NCBI RefSeq assembly: GCF_004379255.2
Contig: NC_056051.1
Location: forward strand, 24,731,267 to 24,795,266
DNA length: 64,000 nt
From: Salvia splendens
Lineage: Eukaryota > Streptophyta > Magnoliopsida > Lamiales > Lamiaceae
Direction of reading: 5' to 3'
In this document: positions 11,292-20,973 of the stretch, in pieces
Layout: every line of letters starts with the position of its first letter
Numbering within the stretch: the stretch's first letter is position 1
The notes under the pieces: generated by a model
Told to the model about the DNA's origin: nothing
The model's input: only the letters and a program-made list of their open reading frames with translations
Database searches by the model: none
Position numbers and translations under genes: made by a program

Positions 11292-12299
11292 CTACGCATC
11301 CGGCGGCACCAACCCCAATTGTTTTTTGAGACCCAATATCATGTCCTCGTGCGTTTGAAGTTGCGTGGGGGTCATAGTTGACCTATCGTCCATATTGAGT
11401 TGGGCCAAAAGGGCCCACAACGAGTTGTTCGGTGGTGGAGGTGGAACATAGGGTGCGGGTTCAGGGGCGGGGGCTGATAGAGTCGCGGAGCGCCGGCGGT
11501 CGGCCGCCGCCTTCATCCTTCCTTGCGGTCGGCGTTGGGAACCGCTTGGTCCGGCGTCGGGGCTACCCAAGTTAGCTCTGGCGAGTTGGCTAGCCACTTC
11601 TTCGGAGCCGGAGTCGGATAGGGATACCGACCTTGACCGTTTGGAGGAGCCGCTAGAGGAGGATGTTACGCCTCCCATATACCTCGGGTGGAACCGCGTT
11701 TCCTGCCAAATGTTGAGGTACTTGAACGACTTACCGTTCAAGGATTGGTAGGTGCTCAGCGCGGCAGTGATGATGTCGACCTCGCTCCGGCCGCTCCCGG
11801 CATTCCACGACTCCTGGAGGAAATAGCCATTGAACTTGCCAATTTCTTCGTTGGCTCGGCCGATGCAGTTACGCACCATACTCTCGTTGCGCTCGATCAT
11901 TCCCGGCGGCCGGTTTGCATTGTACCGGCGAGAGACGCGCCACCAAAAGTGATCGCCGGATTGGTTCGTGCCAACCGCCGCATCTTCGGAGATTTCGAAG
12001 TACGCCTTGAAGAATTTATCCATCTCCGCCGGAGTGTACGGTGTGCGGACACCGGCGCGAGTAGGAGGAGTCGGAGTTTGGGAAGGGGCGGTCGACCTAG
12101 GCTCTGGTGTCCACCCGTATCGCCCTTCGGAGACACCTTGGTCGTCGATTGGGTATGGCCGGTAGCCACCCGGAACGGCCGAATCTTGGGTGAGAGGAGG
12201 GGCCGAATATTCCGTTTTCGGACTTGGAAACGGTTGTCCCCCGAACCATTGGGGGTTCCAACCGTGAGAGGGCGGGTTGTCATCGCCTTGGCCGGACAT
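11292..12299 (-). CDS. Harbinger ORF1 protein (Myb/SANT-like with NAM-associated C-terminal region)
   Basis: An intact single-exon frame of 335 residues on the minus strand. PIF/Harbinger ORF1 proteins bind DNA through a Myb/SANT-like helical domain and work with the DDE transposase to move the element. The N-terminus is Pro/Gly-rich. A trihelix/SANT-like domain spans about residues 85-205, with YTPAEMDKFFKAYFEIS, GDHFWWRVSRRYN, NCIGRANEEIGKFNGYF and FKYLNIWQETRFHPRY. A Ser-rich basic stretch (SSSSGSSKRSRS) and a Gln-rich C-terminus follow. Host 'glutathione S-transferase T3-like' annotations are often this protein family. The TATA-like TATAAATA (reverse strand, 12423-12430) is about 125 bases upstream. 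Because the frame is intact it could still be expressed. Confidence 0.88.
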   Translation of the reverse strand: MSGQGDDNPPSHGWNPQWFGGQPFPSPKTEYSAPPLTQDSAVPGGYRPYPIDDQGVSEGRYGWTPEPRSTAPSQTPTPPTRAGVRTPYTPAEMDKFFKAYFEISEDAAVGTNQSGDHFWWRVSRRYNANRPPGMIERNESMVRNCIGRANEEIGKFNGYFLQESWNAGSGRSEVDIITAALSTYQSLNGKSFKYLNIWQETRFHPRYMGGVTSSSSGSSKRSRSVSLSDSGSEEVASQLARANLGSPDAGPSGSQRRPQGRMKAAADRRRSATLSAPAPEPAPYVPPPPPNNSLWALLAQLNMDDRSTMTPTQLQTHEDMILGLKKQLGLVPPDA

Positions 12300-12422
12300 T
12301 GTTAGGGTATGAGAGAATGAAGATGAAAATGGATATGGGAGAATGAAGATGAGAATGGATATTGGAGAATGAAGATGAGAATTGTGTAGTTTGATGTGAA
12401 TTTTTTGGTGTGAAAGTGGGGG

Positions 12423-12430
12423 TATTTATA
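12423..12430 (-). promoter_or_regulatory. TATA box of Harbinger ORF1
   Basis: TATAAATA on the minus strand, about 125 bases before the ORF1 ATG. The same motif at a similar distance precedes the transposase and ORF1 of the larger Harbinger element. Confidence 0.6.
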
Positions 12431-12741
12431 GATGAAAGTGTGTATTTTGGGGGGGGGGAAGTGTAAAAAACGGTAATAAACGGTTATAATTTTTTTGGGA
12501 AGTGAAATTTTTTTTTTATTTTTTATCGGTTTTTTTAATTAAAAACCGATTTTAAATCAATAAAATTTTTTTGAAGGCAACGGCTATGCCGTTGCCCAAT
12601 CCCGTGCTGCCACGTCAGCTGCTCGCTGGCGCGGCGCTACTCGATGCATCGAACAGCGCCGTGCCAGCGTCGCGAGCGCAGCGGCGGCGGTGCTTCGCCT
12701 TGCCAGCGGCGCGGACGACGGTGGCGACGTTGCGGATGCTC

Positions 12742-13723
12742 TAAACACCAACCATATACCAGCATCATGTTAATATAAACATTGTTGGGTGTTGGGTGCT
12801 TGAGCTTATCTCTCATTAATTGCATCTTCATCATCTCCACCTTGTGTTATGTTTCACTCATATTTATGATCAACATATCTTAATATCTAGCCAAACATTC
12901 ATACTAATATTTAACAATTTTCGAGCTTCAAGGAAGAATCTTTCCTCCTCAAAATCATCGCTTATGGGTTTGGTAAGAACCTTCCAATTTCAAGAAAGTT
13001 GAGATTTCAATACCTTATTTTTAATTAAGATCACTCCGAGAGAGCATCAACCCTCTTCTTCAAAAAGGTGAATGCAAAAAAAAAAAAATTTGACTACAAA
13101 TATTTTATTGATTGTGTTTTTTCTCATATCTTAACATATGGAGAAATTGGAAGCATTCAAGTCAATAAAAAACATCTACTAGACTTCTAGGAATAATCAA
13201 TCCATCTATTATTCAATGTTTCTACAACAAACATTGCAAATTCGCCCCAAAACTTTCTTAAATTATCATCCAGGACCCCAACTTTTTTCAAATTAAGCAT
13301 GGCATTTTTTCATTTGTTAATTCATTGATTTGAAATGTAATCAGTAGTTAATAATGAGTTGCAACAAAAAAATAAGCAGGAGGCAAATAATAGTAAAATA
13401 CTAAAAAAGGCTGAGTAGATGAAGAAAAGTAATATCAGCAATTAATATAGCAACATTAATGTTCTAACAGAAGGTGCAGAAAAATAAAAATTAAAAAAAC
13501 TCAAAAAGGAAGAAACAATGGCATTAACATCATGTAGCTAGGCTTCTAGCCTCGTTTCTTCCTCCCCCTTTTTTCATCACACCTCATTTAACAATCACTG
13601 AGAAAGCTAAAAAAGGGGGCTTGCTATATTCAATTCTAATTCAGAAGAAAATTGAAAAAAAGAATAAAAGAAGACAATGCAGAAATAGCCCCCTTTTTTT
13701 TTCCTAGAAGTTAACTAACCACA
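12742..13723. other. Intergenic, no gene seen
   Basis: AT-rich spacer downstream of the CLE gene. Small frames lack protein features. 'AAAGGGGGCTTGC' near 13613 and the poly(A)/poly(T) runs may belong to the CLE 3' region. Confidence 0.4.
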
Positions 13724-13972
13724 TTAGTTGTGAAGAGGATTTGTCCCTGTGTGTATCAATCTCTTGTCTTCTTCATACACTTTTTGTGATGATGGAGTTG
13801 AGCCTCTTGCATGGTGGTGGTGGTGGTGGAACCGCACCTTTCTCGCCGGAGACAACTCCGCCGCCGCGAGTGGTGAGAGTATCAAGAGGAGGAATGTTAG
13901 TGAAAAAGCTAGCACAATCCTTGCCCTTGAATTGCTATTCCTCCTCCTCTTATTCCCAATTTCACTTGACAT
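13724..13972 (-). CDS. CLE: CLE signalling peptide precursor (CLE16/CLE17-like) with a variant motif
   Basis: An 82-residue prepropeptide in one exon on the minus strand. CLE precursors are secreted and cut to a 12-13-residue peptide that binds CLV1/BAM-type LRR receptor kinases and controls meristem and vascular cell fate. A basic N-terminus (GNKRRRNSNSRARI) is followed by a hydrophobic signal segment (VLAFSLTFLLLILSPLAAA). A variable region includes six His encoded by a GGT/CAC microsatellite, and the CLE motif RLIHTGTNPLHN lies at the very end after KVYEEDK. CLE16/17 peptides have R(L/V)VHTGPNPLHN. Here position 7, normally Pro (hydroxylated and arabinosylated in mature peptides), is Thr. 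The ATG at 13972 puts the signal peptide at a normal distance; an upstream in-frame ATG at 14026 would only add 18 residues. Confidence 0.88.
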   Translation of the reverse strand: MSSEIGNKRRRNSNSRARIVLAFSLTFLLLILSPLAAAELSPARKVRFHHHHHHARGSTPSSQKVYEEDKRLIHTGTNPLHN

Positions 13973-15662
13973 TTTTTTTGACCACCAACTTATTTCTGCA
14001 CTAGTGATGCTATATTTGTGTGTCATGGAATATTCTAAATTTCTAATTAGAAACCCTATTGATGAGAGAGAGTAAGGGTGAGTCCTTATCTTAAGGGTTT
14101 AGGCACATGATCTTGACCCTTGAATCATGGAAGCTTCTTATGCATAATATCTTACTTTCTCCAACTCTTCTTGCATATGTTGGCTTCTTGCGTTTTTAAA
14201 GGCAATTGTTTTGGGGTTTTGCTTGTAATGGTGATTAGGTTTTGGGAATGTGGTTGTTGTCTATATATGTAGAAATTAAGGTGGAGTCATCAGTCATGTT
14301 TTGGGGTTGGTTGGAGAAAAGTATTAATAGCCGCTGTCTGCGGACAATATATATGTATAGATAAATAATTAAACTATTCTTATTATATTTTCTAAAATTT
14401 ATTAAAATATAGTGGGCTTTGTGAAATGTGATTTGCACAACATATACTAATATACTATTACTCTTTTGGTAAGGATGGTCCAAATGGTAGCATGCAAATA
14501 TTGTGAAATTGAGAATAACTTTATTCTAGCGAAAATATATGGGTAGTTTAGTAAGGAAATAAAATAAATAAAAAATGATTATAACATTGTTTTAGTTTAT
14601 TTTCGATCATATAATTCTAAGATAGATGAATTATCTATCATAACAAACTGTCATCTAGAATAGGTGCAATTCCTTGTTATTAGAACCTGGGACGTCCCTA
14701 TTTTTATGAGACCGAGGGCGTATAAGTTTAATATAACCCTAGACCATTCAATGCAACAACTTTAGGACAAGGTTCAAAATATTTGTGGGCCGGAGTAGGA
14801 GGTTTTGGGCCATATTTGACACTTGGATAAGGCTTGGTATTTTTTTAGGCCTATTAATTAAATTCCCATCTCCGCAATTTTAATCATTCATTTAATTTTA
14901 TATTACCGAAAGTCCGAAACTACTAAGTCCAGAAAATAGAAGAAAGAATGAGCCAAATATTTTGACATTAGTGTATGTACAATACCCAAACCAAGAGAAT
15001 ATGCCACGCACTTGGCATTTTTTAAAGAAGATTCCTATTTTCAAATTCGCATATTTTCCTCAATTTATTTCCTCCAATTTCGTTCCACCACTTCACTAAA
15101 TTCTCTCCTGCGCATTGCATTTGCCATTATATATCCAGGTATAATTTGTGCTGCAAAGATCCTTTTTTTAATTCTTTAAATAATGTGACGGTTTAAATTT
15201 TAATTATGGGTTTGTTGCGCTGTCACCTTAATTATATGGATTTAATCTTATTGTATAAACTATGTAATCCGAGTCACGGATTCTATACTGCTGCAGTACA
15301 GCAGATTGGCATGTTCTCTACTAACAAGATTGAATTTTTTTGCCTCTGAAAAGTGTCTGTCCTGTTGGGGAATAGTTATACCTCTATTGAGAATTCTGTA
15401 TATGATTGGAATTAATTATGTATGTTAGTGAAATGGGAGTGATTAATGGTGTGTAGTGCTAATTAAGTAGGAGAAAGATAAAGAGTTAATTTTTGTCAAA
15501 AGAGGAAATGAGTCATTTAATTTGGGACGTTTTGAAAAATTAACTTGGGACGGAGGGAGTTTGGTATGATCTTAATGAAGTTGTAAAGTAATCAATCTAA
15601 GTGACTCAAGAATTGTTCATCCTTTTGGCAGACATTGATTGACTGATTAATTTCAAAATAAA
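13973..15662. other. Intergenic: CLE promoter side and leader of the next gene
   Basis: No gene seen. A TATA-like CATATATAGAC lies on the minus strand near 14262. A diverged Stowaway end (GGGACGGAGGGAG) is at about 15548-15560. The last part is likely a leader, possibly with an intron, for the CREST-type gene. CAGGTATAATTT near 15138 could be a leader splice donor. Confidence 0.45.
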
Positions 15663-16940
15663 ATGAGTCATGAGAAGTCTAATCAAGCCTTGGCTGGAGT
15701 TCATGGAGTGCAATTGGTTTCTCACTCACCATTTTCATTTCAAGAAATAACCAAACATGGTGACATAGCCTGTGGAGCCTCTAACACCGGCAGCAGCAAC
15801 CACCAACGACGAATCGTGCAGTAAGTGAAGAGATTTCGAAGGTGCCTATAGCTTGATTCTTTTCACCAAAATGTTGTCAAGGTTAGGTGTCTAATGATAC
15901 TAATTATATGTTGATTAGGAAAGTTTGGCAAGAAAGACCTACTTGTTTGAGGCCCATCCATTGTACTCATACTGGTACTTCACACTAGCTATCTAGCTCC
16001 TCGTAACTGTGGCTTTTCTTCGTTGTTGTTGTTGTTGTTGTTGTTGTTGTAATACTGAACCAATTGCTCTTTCAGTTGATCAACATTTAGCCGAAACTGT
16101 GGCTAATGTCCTTACTTCACTTCCTTTTATTGCCATTGGACTCCAAGCCCCAAGGTGTGATATATAACTCTATAAGCTGAGTTGCGTTGCGTTGCAGATG
16201 TGTCTTGCTTGCCATATTCATAGCTTCTCCTGCAGGAAGAATGTCAACTGTAAAATATACGCGAATTCATTGATTGGAGTAGGACTCGCATCGAGTTTGT
16301 ACCATTCTTCGAGAGGCAGGTTGAGGAAGTATCTCAGATGGGCTGACTACACCATGATCGCAACAGCTACCGTTGTAAGTCTCAAAACGAAGCTGATATT
16401 CTTGAACGGAACTAGTTTCTTCGATTTTGTTAATTGGACGAAGCTTATTCTTAGCTAGAGAAATTGGACTCTTAACAGAGTGCTCATCTTCTTGTTAGTT
16501 TGGCTTGTGATTGTGGTGTGTGTTGGTTCAATTCGACAGTGTTTATCGAGAGCTCTGAGGAACGAGAACCCCAAGCTGTTGATGACAGCATCAGCTTTGT
16601 TTCTGCCTATACAACCCCTCATGGTTTCAGCAGTCCACGCAGGGATTATGGAGGTAGTTTTTCCATATCTAACTTCTCTTGATATACGCGGTGTGAAAGG
16701 AGGTTTGAGCTTAAAACATTGCATTTAGGATATTTATACATGTATCAGGTTGCATTTGCTAAGAGGGCATTTGAGGATCCAGATTTGAGGGTGGCTTATA
16801 ATGTGCATAAGATGTCGTCGTTGTTAGGAGGGGCGTTTTTCGTGGCAGACGATCTGCTCCCCCGGACTCCGTTTCTGCATGCTGCTTGGCACCTTGCTGC
16901 TGCTGTTGGAGTCACCACTTGCAACAAGCTCTTAGACTAA
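15663..16940 (+). CDS. CREST-superfamily seven-pass membrane protein (alkaline-ceramidase/PAQR-like)
   Basis: Six exons, 15663-15820, 15919-15974, 16076-16154, 16236-16374, 16540-16653 and 16749-16940, join without a stop into 245 residues; every junction is GT-AG and in phase. The product is multi-pass membrane with RPTCLRPIHC, ETVANVLTSLPFIA, YANSLIGVGLASSLYHSSRG, LRWADYTMIATA and a final FLHAAWHLAAA. The set Ser117-x3-His121, Asp135 and His226-x3-His230 matches the Zn-site signature of the CREST superfamily (alkaline ceramidases, PAQR receptors, Per1, SID-1), so a metal-dependent lipid amidase-type activity is possible. I know of very similar plant proteins without assigned function. A (GTT)n microsatellite lies in intron 2, just before exon 3. 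The open stretch at 16192 looks like a start codon but is intronic; exon 4 begins at 16236. Confidence 0.85.
16021..16050 (+). repeat. (GTT)n microsatellite in CREST gene intron 2
   Basis: About nine GTT units end 25 bases before the exon-3 acceptor and add to its pyrimidine-rich tract. Confidence 0.9.
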
Positions 16941-17150
16941 TGTAAACACCACCTGCATTCATTTGTTGCTTAATTTTGGCTAAATAAACTAGATAGAATT
17001 GTGTAATATCATAATCAATCTCAAGTGTATTTTATTTAGTTCCAAATGGAATAACAGTATTTCAGATATAACTTGATGCATTCCAGTTATTTTATCACTA
17101 CTAATAGCTTTAGTAGACCAATTAAAAAAATATATATGTATGCTTAGGTC

Positions 17151-19024
17151 TAGGCATGCACAAACCGAACCGAACCGCCGGTTCACAAACCGGAACCGGC
17201 ATACGGTTCGGCGGTTCATGCAGGCCGGTTTAGGTTCACGAATTTCAGGAACCGGAACCGGCGGTTCTCCGGTTCGAACCAGCAGTTCAAATGATTTTTT
17301 TTAAAAACATTTATTATTTATTATTTATAAAAATTAATTTTTATATTTAAAAATCAATCAATTTTTACAAATAAATAAATACAAGAATTTCATAATAACA
17401 CATATTTATTTGTTGGGCCTCTGAATTCTAAAAATCATTCTTGGTTATTTCTATTTTATAGAAACATCCTTGAATATTTTGTGTTTCACTCTCAATGTGT
17501 GACAAATATGTTGAAGTATTTTCTCTTATAACTACATGTTTAGCTCATTCATTCAGCTTTTTTCCAATGTGGGATATAAAACTTTCTTTTGTCTTCTACT
17601 TTTCTTTATTTTTTTACTATATTTTATTATTCACTAATTTTATCTTTATTTTTGTCATGAATCTTTTTCTAAGACAAATTTATAGATAATAATAGCATCA
17701 AATAGAATAGTTTAATTACATTTGAATGTTGCATGTTGCTCATAATTTGTATATTTATATAGAGTGGATGTGTTCAAATAATATTTGGATTTAAATGTGC
17801 TCACTTTTAATAATTCTAAGAAATCATTCTTGGTTGTTTCACTTTTATAGAGACATCCTTGAATATATTGTGTTTCACTTTCAATGTGAGACAAAATATG
17901 TTGAAGTATTTTCTTTTATAACTATATGTTTAGATCATTCATTCATCTTTTTCCAATGTGGGATACAAAACTTTCTTTTGTTTTCTACTTTTCTTTATTT
18001 TATACTCCATACTACATTTTATTATTTACTAACATTATCTTTATTTTTGTATGATTTTTTCCTAAGACAAATTTATAGATAATAATAGTATAAACTAGAA
18101 TAGTTTAGTTTGAATAGTTTAATTAAATTTGAATGTTGCATGTTGCTCATAGTTTGTATATTTATAGAATGTGGATGTGTTCAAATAATTGGATTTAAAT
18201 GTAAGCATGTTGCTAATTTTTCTCAATATATTGATTAAAATGTGTAAAGAACAACAATTAATATAATTTGTATCATAATGATAAAAATACATAACTAAAG
18301 AATGATTTGTGTAGCGATATAATATAGTGTATATATTTATATATTAGTAGTAGACTAATAGTATGATTTTGTATAATAGCTATTATTCTAATAGATGTAG
18401 TATACTTTATATAAATAAAATTATTATTTGTTAATATATTCTTGATTGATAAGAATAAACAATTATTGAGTAATATGATTTGTATATAGATAAATAATCA
18501 TTCATATAATAGTTATCGCTATATTAAGACAATTTGTAATAATTATTCTCTTAATGTGTATAATGGTATTTATTAGTTAACATATACTACATAAACTTAT
18601 ACACAAACAAATCGATAATGATAAAGGATTAAAGAATAATACTTTATGTAATAATATTTATTGTTAAATTATAATTATAATAATAGAAAATAGTCAAGAT
18701 ATAAACAAAAATGATGGAAATCTACCATGTAGTTACAAATAATGACTTTTATCACACATTGAAAGAAAGAGCAACACATCCAAGAACATGTAGCTATAAA
18801 AGAGAATCATCCAATACACTATCTTTCAACTCAAAGGCTCAAGTCCAACATTATAAGTTGTGACTTGTAGTCTCGGTCAAATAAATACTAAAATGAAAAA
18901 AAAAATTTGAATCGGAACCGGAACCACCTAAAACCTTGGCTGGCCGGTTCAGGTTCAATGAAATTTTGAGCCGTGAACTGCCAGTTCTGGGGAATCGGCG
19001 GTTTTTGAACCGTGTGCATGCCTA
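17151..19024. mobile_element. Non-autonomous hAT element with TAGGCATGCAC ends
   Basis: Inverted ends TAGGCATGCACA and the reverse complement of TGTGCATGCCTA are flanked by an 8-base duplication CTTAGGTC/CTTAGGCC (17143-17150 and 19025-19032, one mismatch), the hAT hallmark. Both subterminal regions are packed with CCGGTTC/GAACCGG motifs, presumably transposase sites. There is no transposase. Inside, about 17434-17789 and 17823-18185 are diverged direct copies with a period near 389 bases. Confidence 0.88.
17434..18190 (+). repeat. Two-copy 389-base direct repeat inside the hAT element
   Basis: Both copies begin ATCATTCTTGGTT and share blocks such as GACATCCTTGAATAT, TCCAATGTGGGATA and GAATGTTGCATGTTGCTCAT. 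Small indels show the duplication is old. Confidence 0.85.
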
Positions 19025-19363
19025 CTTAGGCCATTCCAATAATTGTAGGTATAGTGTAGTTACTATTATACACGTGGATACCAAATTAGACACAATATTG
19101 AATTAGCACGAATCATAATCTTAATGGGAACATGTATAAATGCTAACAACCTTGGCTGGCCGGTTCAGGTTCAATGAAATTTTGAGCCGTGAACTGCCGG
19201 TTCTGGGGAACCGGCGGTTTTTGAACCGTGTGCATGCCTACTTAGGCCATTCCAATAATTGTAGGTATAGTGTAGTTACTATTATACACGTGGATACCAA
19301 ATTAGACACAATATTGAATTAGCAAGAATCATAATCTTAATGGGAACATGTATAAATGCTAAC
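18932..19363 (+). repeat. 216-base tandem duplication across the hAT right end and flank
   Basis: Units 18932-19147 and 19148-19363 differ at only a few bases (for example CCAGTTCTGGGGAATC against CCGGTTCTGGGGAACC, and AGCACGAA against AGCAAGAA). Each unit contains the last 93 bases of the hAT element, its target duplication copy and about 120 bases of flank, so the duplication happened after insertion. Confidence 0.95.
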
Positions 19364-19931
19364 AACCTGAGGATCAATTCACATAAATTGCATCTTTATA
19401 TCTTTAACTGTTAAAGTGTATATATAGAGGTGCATACATATGTATTAAAATACTAGCTAACTAACCATATGATACATATTCATATTTTTCAACTATAAAT
19501 CTTTCGTATTTATTTGAGTGGTTTCCACTTCAAGATGCTTTACTGCACTACAACATCACTAATAAATTCAGTATTTATTAAAATGACTTACTGACTACCT
19601 AGCTCCAGCTACATTCATGTTGAGGCCGGTGCCAAAAGATTAATCACAAAGAAACTTGCAATAATACTATTTCTAATTCTAATTTTGGATAATGTGACAC
19701 AGATGTATAGTACATAACTATCGTCATATCGTCCTATTAAGTTCATAATTATCTTAAATTACTAATTCTGCTAATTTGATAATTATATATATTATCAATA
19801 TCAATACAATGCTATTAATTTGTCAACATTAATTTAATTGACATATATTTCTATTAACATAAAGACATAAGTATCTCACTTAAATTTCTGTTAATATATT
19901 AATAGCATCGTGTTGACATTGGTAATATGTA

Positions 19932-20152
19932 CTCTTTCCGTTTCTAAAGAATATGCACTTTGGGTTCGGCATGAGTTTTAATACAAAATTGGTGAAATAA
20001 GAGCGAGGTAGAGAGAAAGTAATTAAAGTGTTGTTAGTGGACAATGGGTCCCACCTCATTAGAGATAAAAGAGTTTCTAAAATTGAAAAATGCATATTCT
20101 TGTGGGACGAAGTACAAAGAAAAGAATGCATATTATTATAAGACGAAAGAAG
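19932..20152. mobile_element. Stowaway-type MITE
   Basis: Ends CTCTTTCCGTTTCTAAAG and the reverse complement of TAAGACGAAAGAAG are flanked by TA (19930-19931 and 20153-20154). About 221 bases with no coding capacity. Confidence 0.7.
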
Positions 20153-20223
20153 TATAATTGACAAGTTAGCCATTTAAGATAATTAGCATTTGACTATATA
20201 TCTACTAGTACAGTACTATATAT

Positions 20224-20400
20224 CACTACAACAAAATAAACTTTGATATTGATATGATTTTAGTGACACCCCTAACAATATTTAGTTACACCAAACATAT
20301 GAATTTGTATAATTTGGTGACACGGCCCATCACAAAAATGCCACAATTATGTTATGCAACAGACTCACAGCCCATCACAAAATCATTCATGCTAGGCTAG
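20224..20400 (+). mobile_element. Possible CACTA transposon end (remnant)
   Basis: CACTACAACAAAA at 20224 is the usual terminal motif of plant CACTA (En/Spm) elements, and the next 150 bases have the repeated GTGACAC/CATCACAAAA motifs expected of a subterminal region. No matching opposite end was found in the window. Confidence 0.45.
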
Positions 20401-20973
20401 AAATAATAGGTAGTTGGAAACATTGGTAGCAATAAAACTGGGAGATGAAAAAATTAATAATGTGGATAATACACATATGGTTTTGCATGCACAAAAGCAT
20501 AAATGTAGAACAAGTGCAGTAGACAGTATCAATAATTCATCCACAAAATGTACTTACTAATTACTATTGAAGAAGTCGCCATTAATAGGGTTGGAGATAA
20601 GGTATTGAAGAGACAAAAGATAATTAAACTGTGGCAGGTAAGAGAATTAGTTGAGCATTAATCAAAGAATTTATTAACTCAATTCTACAAAAAACACACA
20701 CAGAGGCAGAATGGAATGTAAAAAAAGATGAAGCAAGACATTGAAGTCCCAATGACACACTCCTCATAACCTCATCATTGTCAAGTCGCTTTTATATTTC
20801 CATCTCCCAAAAAACTACTTCCAAATTTTCACCACTAGTTATATAGTAGCATGGTCAACCTATTCTTTCCTCTTTGCAAAACTCATTAATAGACAAGTCT
20901 CCATCTCTTTACCTATTTGTCTACATTTCTCCATCTAAAACAATTCCATCTACATACTAATACGCAAAAATCA

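Larger units (their letters stand above)
10863..12741 (-). mobile_element. PIF/Harbinger element carrying only ORF1
   Basis: The inverted ends GAGCATCCACAAC and the reverse complement of GTTGCGGATGCTC are flanked by perfect TAA target duplications (10860-10862 and 12742-12744). The 1,879-base element encodes only a Myb/SANT-like ORF1 protein and no transposase. Its 3' region (about 11030-11270) has five or six diverged copies of an AATTAAAAATTACATAATT-type repeat. Mobility would need a transposase supplied elsewhere. Confidence 0.9.

Noticed and set aside
11688..12305. 205-residue plus-strand frame opposite the Harbinger ORF1
   Set aside because: It is the antisense shadow of a GC-rich coding region and has no recognisable motif; the minus-strand protein is clearly the real one.
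13803..13830. His6 run as a sign of vector sequence or an engineered tag
   Set aside because: It is a natural microsatellite inside a plant CLE precursor with normal flanks; no other vector sequence is present.
16192..16458. ATG at 16192 as the start of the CREST-type gene
   Set aside because: It precedes the exon-4 acceptor CTGCAG|GAAG at 16236. Upstream exons 15663-16154 encode the conserved N-terminus in phase.
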